DNA from: an uncultured Clostridia bacterium
Lineage (GTDB): Bacteria > Bacillota_I > Bacilli_A > RF39 > UBA660
Assembly (NCBI GenBank): GCA_947569225.1
Contig: CANORX010000004.1
Span: 1-16,993, forward strand
Length of the DNA stretch: 16,993 nucleotides
Direction of reading: 5' to 3'
Below are positions 8,153 to 15,230 of the stretch, piece after piece (the stretch's first letter is position 1; every line of letters starts with the position of its first letter). The notes under the pieces were generated by a model that searched no databases, was not told the DNA's origin, and saw only the letters and a program-made list of their open reading frames with translations. The translations under genes were made by a program, and so were the position numbers.

Positions 8153-8812
8153 ATGAAAAATAAAACATATTACTTAATACTACTAATAATAACAATTGCA
8201 GTTAATATAATATTTTTTAGTATACCATCTACTTATAACTTATCCTTCTTTATCTCATACACACTAACAATGATTACTTTAATATCACAAATATTTATAA
8301 TTAAATACCTAGAAAAAAACAACCACAAAAAAAACAACTTTATAGGAATATCATTTATATATTGGAACATATCACTAATAATAACATTAATAATAATAAC
8401 TCTAATAACAAAATTCATAAATGACTTTCCAACTTGGCTTTCAATAATAATAAATACACTAATAATAACAATTAATATAATTAGACTAATACTACTAAAT
8501 AACTCAGTAAATTACATAAATAACATAAATGACAAAACAAAAAACAAAGTAAACAACATAAAAAACATGAAAATAGAAATAGACTTATTAATAGAAAAAG
8601 AAAACAATCAAACTATTAAAAAAGAATTAATAAAACTATCAGACAAAATAAAATATAGTGACCCATATAGTAGTAATGAACTAAAAGGGATAGAAGAAAA
8701 CATAATAAATAAAATTGAACAACTAAAAAGTTCAAAAGAAAAAGAAGTATTAGTTAGTGAAATAACACTACTATTAGAAGAAAGAAACAAAAAATGTAAA
8801 ATATATAAATAA
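8153..8812 (+). CDS. Four-helix membrane protein with cytosolic helical tail
   Basis: A 219-residue protein with four predicted membrane helices (residues about 6-23, 30-52, 65-88 and 95-116) followed by a charged, probably alpha-helical cytosolic tail. The tail holds a KIKYSDPYSSNEL segment and ends in LLEERNKKCK, a pattern I associate with uncharacterised Bacillota membrane proteins found beside zinc-ribbon and SPFH genes. By position it could play the part of YdjH or YdjG, anchoring the SPFH protein; that is inference from context. AAAGGTGAG at the 3' end of the upstream gene provides its ribosome site and fixes ATG 8153; the in-frame ATG at 8129 lies inside the upstream zinc ribbon and lacks a site. 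Confidence 0.78.
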   Translation: MKNKTYYLILLIITIAVNIIFFSIPSTYNLSFFISYTLTMITLISQIFIIKYLEKNNHKKNNFIGISFIYWNISLIITLIIITLITKFINDFPTWLSIIINTLIITINIIRLILLNNSVNYINNINDKTKNKVNNIKNMKIEIDLLIEKENNQTIKKELIKLSDKIKYSDPYSSNELKGIEENIINKIEQLKSSKEKEVLVSEITLLLEERNKKCKIYK

Positions 8813-8839
8813 AAGAATTTTTTAGAGGAGTGAAATAAA

Positions 8840-9379
8840 ATGATAGAAGAGAAAAAAAGATTAAATATTTTAATGTGGATATTTATACTTTTATGTAGCA
8901 TACCAATAATCCATTTTTTAAGAGGATATTATTATGAAAACATAATAAAAATAATAGTTCCTTTATTAAGAGATGGATTAATACTAATTATGATTTTAAT
9001 AATAACTAAAACAAAACTAAATAAATATATAAACCTAGTCCAAAATTTTTGGTACATACCATTAATATTAACTATAGTAGCTTTAATAAGTTCATTAACA
9101 ACATCTTCTTTATCATACATTAGATTTTTATCGCCATCAATTATAATAATAGAAGAAATTATAATGCTTTTATTATATATATTTATTATAAATTACTTAA
9201 AAGAAATATCACTAAAATACTTTGAAAAAGAAACTATAATAAAACAAAATAAAAACAACAAAAAAGTAATAGACCAACTAAAAGAATATGAAGAAATGAA
9301 AAACAAAAAATACATAACTGATGAAGAATACGAAATACTGAAAAAAAACTTATTAGGAATTGATGGTGAAGAAAAATGA
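8840..9379 (+). CDS. Four-helix membrane protein with C-terminal SHOCT domain
   Basis: A 179-residue protein with four predicted membrane helices (residues about 9-26, 34-56, 71-91 and 99-120), then a cytosolic tail ending in a SHOCT motif: QLKEYEEMKNKKYITDEEYE, continuing to LLG at about 145-172. SHOCT is a short helical domain that usually sits at protein ends and is thought to mediate oligomer or partner contacts. The start is set by AGAGGAGTG at 8824-8832. Its TGA stop overlaps the next ATG by the four bases ATGA (9376-9379), so translation of the two is probably coupled. It is the third gene of the SPFH operon and a candidate membrane partner for the two zinc-ribbon proteins. Confidence 0.82.
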   Translation: MIEEKKRLNILMWIFILLCSIPIIHFLRGYYYENIIKIIVPLLRDGLILIMILIITKTKLNKYINLVQNFWYIPLILTIVALISSLTTSSLSYIRFLSPSIIIIEEIIMLLLYIFIINYLKEISLKYFEKETIIKQNKNNKKVIDQLKEYEEMKNKKYITDEEYEILKKNLLGIDGEEK

Positions 9380-10749
9380 AAAAAATAACTTGTGAAATGT
9401 GTGGAGGCAACGACATAGTAAAAAACGATGGTCTATTTGAATGTCAATCATGTGGAACAAAATACTCAGTAGAAGAAGCAAAAAAAATGATGATTGATGG
9501 ACCTGTAGAAGTAAAAGGAAAAATAACAATTGACAAAAGTGAAGAAACTAATTACAAATTAGAAAATGCTAAAAGTGAATACGAGGCAGAAAACTTAGAA
9601 GAATGCTATAAACTATGTTTAGAAGTATTAAACGTTGATGGAAATAACTATGAAGCAATGATTTACAAAGGATTATCTATGGCATGGCAATCTACGATAG
9701 ATGAACCTAAAATACTAAGCGCATCAAAAGACTTTGAAAGAGCCATAAAAACAATGGCCAAAGAATTTAAAGATGACATAAAATTAGCAGATGAATGCAT
9801 AGTAATACTAGAAGAGCTAAAAGACGTAGGACAAATAATGCTAAAAACATATATAGACTATTACAAAAAACAAACACAAATAGCAGACAACTATATAAAA
9901 AAAGCGAAAGATCAATCAAGTAAAGCTTTAAGTGAATCATTGCAAGGACTTGGAACATTATTTACATCAGACTCATACTCCTTAGCCAGTTCCTATGGTA
10001 GCTTAGCAGATACATACTCTGAAAATGCAACCTATTATAGAAATGAAGCAGAAAAAATCACTAAAAATAGTTTAAAAACATTTAAAAACGGAACACAAAC
10101 AACAGCCTTGGCCTTAAATAATGTTTTAATAGAACTACTAAATAATTTTGAAAATTTAGAAGACGACATATTTTCTGTAGAATTCTTAAGATGTCTAAAT
10201 AGCTATATATTCTATAAAGATTACTTAACTACTGAAAATTCACAAAATCAATTAGAAAGCATAATTGAATTAATAGCAGTATTAAACCTAAATAAAAACA
10301 ATGAATATTGGTTAGAACATAAAGAAGAAAAAGAAAGGCTAGATAATGAAGTAACTTCTATAAATGAAAAAATAGAAACAATAAAAAAAGAAATAGAAGG
10401 CTTAGAAAAAAAGAAACTAGAATTTCTAAAACCTAAATCTTTAACAGAAAATGAAAAAGAATTAGAAAAAGTAAGTACAGAATTAGACGAATTAAGAATA
10501 ACAAAATCAAAAACCTCATTTAGAGATAAAGAAACAAGAAAGAAATTAAAAGCAAGAATAAAAGAATTAAATAAAATATATGATGATTTAGATTATAAAG
10601 TATATGATGAAAAAGAAGCCTTAATTAAAATGAATAATGATAAAATAAAAGAAATAAACGAAGCAATAGACGCAAAAGAAAAAGTAATAGAAGCACAAAA
10701 TAGTAAACTTGAAAAAATAAAAGAAGAATTATATAAAAATAGATTTTAA
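9376..10749 (+). CDS. Zinc-ribbon, TPR-like and coiled-coil protein
   Basis: A 457-residue soluble protein. The N terminus is a TFIIB-like zinc ribbon with CxxC pairs at residues 6/9 and 23/26. Residues about 60-110 look like a TPR-type helical pair (NYKLENAKSEYEAENLEECY). A helical middle with a Ser/Tyr-rich stretch near 195-220 follows, then a long Lys/Glu coiled coil from about 314 to the end. The family is annotated in Bacillota as TFIIB-type zinc-ribbon proteins without known function; despite the name, a transcription role is not implied. It is last in the SPFH operon, starts on the ATGA overlap with the SHOCT gene and has GGTGAAG at 9365-9371. Coiled coil plus zinc ribbon suggests a scaffold joining the SPFH and membrane partners, which is inference. 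Confidence 0.82.
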   Translation: MKKITCEMCGGNDIVKNDGLFECQSCGTKYSVEEAKKMMIDGPVEVKGKITIDKSEETNYKLENAKSEYEAENLEECYKLCLEVLNVDGNNYEAMIYKGLSMAWQSTIDEPKILSASKDFERAIKTMAKEFKDDIKLADECIVILEELKDVGQIMLKTYIDYYKKQTQIADNYIKKAKDQSSKALSESLQGLGTLFTSDSYSLASSYGSLADTYSENATYYRNEAEKITKNSLKTFKNGTQTTALALNNVLIELLNNFENLEDDIFSVEFLRCLNSYIFYKDYLTTENSQNQLESIIELIAVLNLNKNNEYWLEHKEEKERLDNEVTSINEKIETIKKEIEGLEKKKLEFLKPKSLTENEKELEKVSTELDELRITKSKTSFRDKETRKKLKARIKELNKIYDDLDYKVYDEKEALIKMNNDKIKEINEAIDAKEKVIEAQNSKLEKIKEELYKNRF

Positions 10750-10751
10750 AG

Positions 10752-10798
10752 AAGGAATATTAACAAGACTTATCACCTTGAAAAATATTCCTTTTTTT
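10752..10798 (+). terminator. Terminator of the SPFH operon, inside the convergent gene's end
   Basis: AAGGAATATT (10752-10761) pairs with AATATTCCTT (10784-10793). The loop holds an inner CAAG/CTTG pair, and seven T follow (10792-10798). The hairpin overlaps the last 13 codons of the radical SAM gene on the other strand. Confidence 0.8.
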
Positions 10799-11671
10799 CA
10801 TTTCCTTATCTATATCATTTAAAACAACAAACTTCTTTAATAACCATTGAGGCTCTATTAAATCCTCTTTCACAGGATCCCCAGTAATTCTCATAACAAC
10901 AACACTTTCTTTTAAATACTCTAACTGCTCACAAACAATATCGATATACTCATCCTTAGTCAAAATATGAAAAGGCTTACTCTCATATAATCTCTCTAAC
11001 AGAGTATCCTTACTAACATATAACATATGAATCTTAATACCCTGAATGCCGAGACTATTAACATACTTAACAGTATTAACCATCATATCCTTAGTCTCTC
11101 CTGGTAAACCATTAATAATATGCACGACTGTAAAAATACCTCTTTCCTGTAATCTCTTAATAGCATACTCAAAATTCTTAACATCATGTCCTCTATTAAT
11201 TAACTTTAAAGTCTCGTCATAACTAGACTGTAGCCCTATTTCAACTGTCAAAAAAGTCCTATTATTAAGTTCACTTAAATAATCTAAAACCTCTTCACTC
11301 AGTGCATCACTTCTAGTCGCAATATCAATACCAACCACATTAGGTAAACTAAGAACACTCTCATAATTTTCTCTTAATACATCCACACTTTCATAAGTAT
11401 TAGTATCCGCTTGAAAATAAGCTATATACTTGCTACTAGGCCATTTTTTATCCAAAGGTATTTTAACAAGATCAAACTGCTCCACCAAACTAAGATTTTT
11501 ATAACTATTTCCACTTCCGTTCTTACAAAAAATACACCCCTTACCATTCACCTTATTAGGGCACCCAAACCCTGCATTTAAACTCACTTTAAAAACCTTA
11601 GAATTAAACTTACTTCTATAAAAATAATTTAAAGTATGATACCTTTTATTATCTAAACTATACTTAAACAT
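10760..11671 (-). CDS. YtqA-like radical SAM protein (TIGR01212 type)
   Basis: A 303-residue radical SAM protein of the YtqA/TIGR01212 kind. It should bind a [4Fe-4S] cluster and cleave S-adenosylmethionine to a 5'-deoxyadenosyl radical; the family's substrate is not firmly established, although some members are linked to tRNA modification. The cluster motif is C-x8-C-x2-C at residues 37, 46 and 49 (GFGCPNKVNGKGCIFC), with the family's wide first gap. Later parts include the YFQADTNTYES, VEIGLQSS and VVHIINGLPGET segments. The frame is open from a TTG at 11683, but ATG 11671 is preceded by GGTGAAG and gives the usual MFKYS start. Codons end mostly in T or G, unlike plus-strand genes. It is convergent with the SPFH operon. 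Confidence 0.86.
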   Translation of the reverse strand: MFKYSLDNKRYHTLNYFYRSKFNSKVFKVSLNAGFGCPNKVNGKGCIFCKNGSGNSYKNLSLVEQFDLVKIPLDKKWPSSKYIAYFQADTNTYESVDVLRENYESVLSLPNVVGIDIATRSDALSEEVLDYLSELNNRTFLTVEIGLQSSYDETLKLINRGHDVKNFEYAIKRLQERGIFTVVHIINGLPGETKDMMVNTVKYVNSLGIQGIKIHMLYVSKDTLLERLYESKPFHILTKDEYIDIVCEQLEYLKESVVVMRITGDPVKEDLIEPQWLLKKFVVLNDIDKEMKKRNIFQGDKSC

Positions 11672-11699
11672 TAACTTCACCAACTACCATTATATATCA

Positions 11700-11736
11700 T
11701 TATAAAATTAGAGCCAACTATAAAAGTTAGCTCTAA
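11700..11736 (-). terminator. Terminator of the unrecognised minus-strand gene
   Basis: On the minus strand TTAGAGCTAACT (from 11736) pairs with AGTTGGCTCTAA (to 11708) over 12 bases with one G-U pair and a 5-base loop, followed by TTTT. The arm includes TTGGCT, which, with a TATAAT 17 bases on, could also serve as a weak promoter for the radical SAM gene. Confidence 0.78.
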
Positions 11737-11740
11737 TAAA

Positions 11741-12358
11741 TTATTTTTTAAGTTTACTACCATTAACTCCTAATTCAGTATTAACACCTAATGATAATCT
11801 AAGTAAATCTGCACTACTCATATCTTGAAACCAACTAGCTTCATTTTTTCTATCATCAGGAATTACTACATCACCCTTAATTAAAGTTTTAAAAATTTGT
11901 CCTTCTTTATCATAATTACTTATTCTTCCATAAATACCATTTGAAGTAATATCTAAAACATCATAACAAACTATAGAATTTAAATCACCATTTTCATAAA
12001 AATAAGTAGTTTTTTTAGACTTAATTTTAATAACAGGAACAAGCACGTCTCTTACACCAGAAGAATAAGTTGTATCAACTACATAAGTTAGAATAATTTC
12101 TATATAAATCCCATCACTTATAAATGATAAATTATAACATCTATCAAACCTATTCTGAGAAAACTCTAAATCATCATCTCCAAAACCAGGTAAAGAAGAT
12201 AAATAAACAAATAACTCATCTATCATCCTTTCTTCTTCATCAGTACCTTTTCTATACTCTAAAATATACTCTGAATTTTTTATTAAATCTTTTTTTACTT
12301 CCTGAAAATATTTAAGACACCTTTCATTAAAACTTTTACTAGATTCTAATCTATTCAT
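11741..12358 (-). CDS. Unrecognised 205-residue soluble protein
   Basis: I do not recognise this family. The product is 205 residues with no signal peptide, membrane helix or Cys-pair motif. The first 70 residues look helical and charged (SFNERCLKYFQEVKKDL and DEEERMIDELFVYLSS segments). The middle is strand-rich: FDRCYNLSFISDGIYIEI, then VLVPVIKIKSKKTTYFYENG, and a segment with alternating hydrophobics. The C terminus is short and hydrophilic, ending LKK. GAGGGGTGAAG just before the ATG and a good promoter support expression. It has its own terminator. Codon endings are T-rich as in the neighbouring minus-strand gene. It is divergent from the HD-domain pseudogene, with 131 bases between the two starts. 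A cytosolic protein is likely; no function can be given. Confidence 0.78.
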   Translation of the reverse strand: MNRLESSKSFNERCLKYFQEVKKDLIKNSEYILEYRKGTDEEERMIDELFVYLSSLPGFGDDDLEFSQNRFDRCYNLSFISDGIYIEIILTYVVDTTYSSGVRDVLVPVIKIKSKKTTYFYENGDLNSIVCYDVLDITSNGIYGRISNYDKEGQIFKTLIKGDVVIPDDRKNEASWFQDMSSADLLRLSLGVNTELGVNGSKLKK

Positions 12359-12378
12359 AACTTCACCCCTCTAACTAT

Positions 12379-12406
12379 ATTGTACCACAGAAAATACAAA
12401 AGTCAA
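12379..12406 (-). promoter_or_regulatory. Promoter of the unrecognised minus-strand gene
   Basis: Read on the minus strand, TTGACT (12406-12401) and TACAAT (12384-12379) are 16 bases apart, about 20 bases before the start codon. It lies back to back with the promoter of the HD gene. Confidence 0.7.
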
Positions 12407-12441
12407 TAATTTAAAAAACTGGCAGTATATTAAGAAATGCT

Positions 12442-12469
12442 TTGTGAATAAAAATTTGTTAGTTATAAT
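12442..12469 (+). promoter_or_regulatory. Probable promoter of the HD-domain gene
   Basis: TATAAT at 12464-12469 has a moderate -35, TTGTGA, at 12442-12447 with a 16-base spacer. The start codon of the HD gene is 20 bases downstream with AAGGAAGGTGA before it. Confidence 0.5.
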
Positions 12470-12489
12470 ATTTAAGGAAGGTGATTGAA

Positions 12490-13146
12490 ATGTATGAAAC
12501 AATATTAAAAAATCCAAAATACAAAGAAATAGTTAACAGAATAGAAAAAATAAAATTTATAACTGATGGTAAATGGGACTGAGAACATGGTCTTGAACAT
12601 TATAAAAGAGTATCTAATTACATCGAAATAATCTTAAAAGAATTAAACCAAAATGAAAGAACAATCGAATTAGGAAAATGTGCAGCACTACTTCATGATA
12701 TTGGCTTAAGTGAAAGTGGAACAAACAAAATAGATCATGCACTTATAAGTAGTGAAATATTTAGAAACTACCTAGAAGGAATAGACATTACAAAAGAAGA
12801 AGAAACAATATTAGAAGATGCCATAAAAGACCATTCCAAAGGAAATAACATAAAATCAATTATTGGACTAGCTTTAGTCTTAGCAGATAAATTAGACGTA
12901 ACATATCATAGAACAATTAACTCTTCTATTCAAGATGAAACCAATAAAGAATTTCAAAAAATAAAAAAAGTAGACATAAAAATCGACGAAGAAAATTTAA
13001 TACTTAATTACAGTGTCGAAGGAAACCTAAACTTAGAAATAATAAAAAATTGGGAAAAAGCTATAACAATACCTAAGAAAATAGCCACATATCTAAACAA
13101 AAAATATATATTTAAAATTAATAATAAAATTGTAGAAAAACTTTAA
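12490..13146 (+). pseudogene. HD-domain phosphohydrolase gene with one in-frame TGA
   Basis: One frame from ATG 12490 to TAA 13144-13146 would give 218 residues, except that codon 31 (12580-12582) is TGA. Around it the protein reads KWD-stop-EHGLEHYKRV, where homologues of this type commonly have an aromatic residue, so TGG to TGA is the likely change. Downstream are the HD signature LLHDIG (His69-Asp70), a DHS segment and LADKLD, all expected for a metal-dependent phosphohydrolase. The rest of the frame is clean and the ribosome site AAGGAAGGTGA is strong. With standard decoding only a 30-residue peptide is made. Restart is unlikely because no Met follows within the conserved core. Reading TGA as Trp is possible in principle, but about twenty Trp codons in neighbouring genes are TGG. 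Confidence 0.75.
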
Positions 13147-13156
13147 CTAAACCACA

Positions 13157-13186
13157 AGTTGATTTAATTCAACTCTCTTTTTATTT
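13157..13186 (+). terminator. Terminator after the HD gene
   Basis: AGTTGA (13157-13162) pairs with TCAACT (13169-13174) around a 6-base loop, followed by the T-rich run CTCTTTTTATTT. It lies 10 bases after the stop codon. Confidence 0.65.
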
Positions 13187-13237
13187 ATAAAAGAAAAATA
13201 ATATAGTAAAATAAATAACAAGAAAAGAGGAGAAAAA

Positions 13238-13924
13238 ATGAAAGAAAAAACTAAAAAGAATCTAATTATAACCCTAGACATAATAATAATCACACTAATG
13301 GCCATATGCTTAGTAACATTCTTTACAAAAACTGAAAAAGAAGAAACGCTACCTAAACCAGAAATAACAACAGGAATGAGAGGAACATTCGGAATAGACA
13401 AAAACATAAACGAAACGACTATAGATAAATATTTACAAAGAAAAGATTCAGTTTACAGAGACATGAGAATGTTAAAAGATCCAGGAAATTATGAATCCAT
13501 AGGCGGAGACTCTTATCTATCTGGATTTGTTAATGGCTTTGAAATAGTACCTTATCCTTATTTAGTAAATGTAACTGGATTACCTGAAAGTGTAGGAGAA
13601 ACCTACAATGAAGAAACACTATTTACTATGACTGAAGAAGGAAAGTATATAGAGAACTATGAAGAAAGCATGGAAATATTAGAATACCTATTTCCAAAAG
13701 ACAAAAATATCTTTCTAATGTGTGGAGGCGGAGGATATGCAGGAATGACTAAAAACATGCTAATATCCTTAGGTTGGGACAAAAACAAAATATATAACGT
13801 AGGTGGATACTGGTATTATGAAGGAGAAAATAATATAAAAGTAAAAAATGAAAACGAAACATATGACTTTTGGAAAATCCCATATCACAACATAGACTTC
13901 GAAACACTAAATAAGGTGAATTAA
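13238..13924 (+). CDS. Membrane-anchored rhodanese-like protein
   Basis: A 228-residue protein. A single N-terminal helix (about residues 8-29, preceded by KEKTKK) would anchor it with the rest outside the membrane; there is no lipobox. The folded part ends in a rhodanese core: a strand KNIFLMCGGGG with the candidate catalytic Cys162, then a glycine-rich loop, a helix (MTKNMLISLGWD) and the closing strand KIYNVGGYWYY. Rhodaneses move sulfane sulfur or handle persulfides on the active Cys. The loop CGGGGYAG differs from the classic CxxGxR and lacks its Arg, so substrate choice is open. AGAGGAG at 13226-13232 sets the start. The next gene, an anchored thioredoxin-like protein, starts on the base after this stop, so the two probably form an extracytoplasmic sulfur/redox pair. 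Confidence 0.82.
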   Translation: MKEKTKKNLIITLDIIIITLMAICLVTFFTKTEKEETLPKPEITTGMRGTFGIDKNINETTIDKYLQRKDSVYRDMRMLKDPGNYESIGGDSYLSGFVNGFEIVPYPYLVNVTGLPESVGETYNEETLFTMTEEGKYIENYEESMEILEYLFPKDKNIFLMCGGGGYAGMTKNMLISLGWDKNKIYNVGGYWYYEGENNIKVKNENETYDFWKIPYHNIDFETLNKVN

Positions 13925-14809
13925 ATGAAAAAAGCAATATTATATATATCTTTAATAACTCTAATTATATCATTAGTTGTAATACTAAAAAGAATAATAC
14001 CAATAAGACCATTTTACATAAATGACGAATACTATGAATCTTCTCTAATAAAAGAAATAACAATAGAAGAATTAAACAAACTAACAGAAGAAAAAAAATC
14101 ATTCGGATTATTCATATACCAGCCCATGTGTATAGTATCTTCTAACTTTAATGAAATAGTAACAAATTATAGTAAAACTAATCAACTAACATTCTATAAA
14201 ATTGAATTTAACAAAATAAAAGGAACTTCATTAAACAAAAAAATAACATACTACCCATCATTTGTATTATATAAAAAAGGAAAGGTGAAAACATATTTAG
14301 ATGCGACAAAAGACTCAGACATAGAATACTTTTCATCAGAAAAAGGTTTTAACGAATGGATTAACAAATACTTAAAACTAAAAGAAAATAACAAAAATGA
14401 ATCAGAAAAAGAAGAACCAAAAGAAGATACAACTATAGAAAAAGAAGAAATAATTCTTGAAGGTGTAACAAAAACAGATGGCAAAGTAAACATATATTTC
14501 TTCTGGGGAAATGGATGCCCTCATTGTAAAGAAGAATTTAAATTCTTAAGCGAAATAGAAACAGAATACAAAGAATTATATAATCTATATGCCTACGAAG
14601 TATGGTACAATGAAGAAAATGAAAAAATACTAAAAGAATTTGGAAAAAGACTAAACATAGAAATCAAAGGAGTACCATTTACAATAATAGGAGAAAAAAC
14701 ATTCAGTGGATTTGGACCTAACACAAAAGAAGAAATAAAAGAAGCTATAAAAACAGAAAGTCAAAATAATTATGATGTATACTTTGACTTAAAAGAAACT
14801 GAAAATTAA
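13925..14809 (+). CDS. Membrane-anchored double thioredoxin-like protein
   Basis: A 294-residue protein with an N-terminal anchor helix (about residues 4-22) and two thioredoxin-like domains. The first (about 45-155) has LFIYQPMCIVSSNF, where the usual CxxC is CIVS at residues 69-72, so it keeps only one active Cys; it also has a YYPSFVLYKKG segment with the cis-Pro-like Pro. An acidic, Lys/Glu-rich linker follows (about 158-178). The second domain (about 180-290) has a full CPHC at 198-201 in FFWGNGCPHCKEEF and a GVPFTIIG segment with the cis-Pro. The second domain is therefore the likely oxidoreductase, while the first may bind thiol substrates. AAGGTGA at 13913-13919 lies in the upstream gene, and the start directly follows its stop, so expression with the rhodanese is expected. 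Confidence 0.85.
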   Translation: MKKAILYISLITLIISLVVILKRIIPIRPFYINDEYYESSLIKEITIEELNKLTEEKKSFGLFIYQPMCIVSSNFNEIVTNYSKTNQLTFYKIEFNKIKGTSLNKKITYYPSFVLYKKGKVKTYLDATKDSDIEYFSSEKGFNEWINKYLKLKENNKNESEKEEPKEDTTIEKEEIILEGVTKTDGKVNIYFFWGNGCPHCKEEFKFLSEIETEYKELYNLYAYEVWYNEENEKILKEFGKRLNIEIKGVPFTIIGEKTFSGFGPNTKEEIKEAIKTESQNNYDVYFDLKETEN

Positions 14810-14825
14810 AATAATTAAAATTACA

Positions 14826-14834
14826 TGATATAAT
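14826..14834 (+). promoter_or_regulatory. Extended -10 promoter before the 14850 gene
   Basis: TGATATAAT, an extended -10 element, sits 15 bases before the start codon at 14850; no good -35 is visible. It is nearly identical to the elements at 4541 and 16456. Transcription would start very close to the GGTGA ribosome site. Confidence 0.5.
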
Positions 14835-14849
14835 ATTAGTGGTGAAAAA

Positions 14850-15230
14850 ATGAATCCTATAAAAAAAGAAAAAGACAAATGTATAACTATACTTAACGAA
14901 AATAATTTATACATAGACTTAGAAGATGATGGAGACATAATTATGTCATACACTAATTGGCATAACCATTACTTTAATGCATATGAAAAATTTATAGAAG
15001 ACTTAGAAAACATACTTAAGAGTAAAAAATGTGCAGTAATAATATCTAGTAGAAAAAGATGGTTAGCAAGTTATCTAGAAGAACCTAATCATAATTACGT
15101 AGCAAACATCAAAAATCTACCTAAAGAATTTATAAGCGAAATAAAAATAATGGGTGGATTAATTGAACTAAATTTTTGGGACATAAAATTAAACAGAAAA
15201 ATAAAAATAGAAAAAGAGGAAATAAAGTGA
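14850..15230 (+). CDS. Unrecognised 126-residue protein, partner of the ART-like gene
   Basis: I do not recognise this family. The product is 126 residues, soluble, without membrane helix or Cys-pair motif. It starts with a charged region, has the strand-like segment LYIDLEDDGDIIMSY, then WHNHYFNAYEKFIEDLENILKSKK as a probable helix, the strand CAVIISSRKRWLASYL, and a strand pair GGLIELNFWDIKL near the end. GGTGA is just before ATG 14850. The TGA stop overlaps the GTG start of the next gene by GTGA (15227-15230), which indicates coupled translation. Two small genes in this arrangement, the second with ADP-ribosyltransferase-like motifs, resemble toxin-antitoxin or immunity pairs, but this protein itself shows no known antitoxin domain, so that role is only inferred. 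Confidence 0.78.
   Translation: MNPIKKEKDKCITILNENNLYIDLEDDGDIIMSYTNWHNHYFNAYEKFIEDLENILKSKKCAVIISSRKRWLASYLEEPNHNYVANIKNLPKEFISEIKIMGGLIELNFWDIKLNRKIKIEKEEIK

Noticed and set aside
12124..12315. Plus-strand 63-codon frame inside the unrecognised minus-strand gene
   Set aside because: No ribosome site; low-complexity Asn/Leu-rich product that mirrors the real gene on the other strand.
15176..15226. 17-residue N-terminal extension of the ADP-ribosyltransferase-like protein
   Set aside because: It lies within the coding end of the upstream gene, has no ribosome site, and GTG 15227 has AGAGGA six bases before it.
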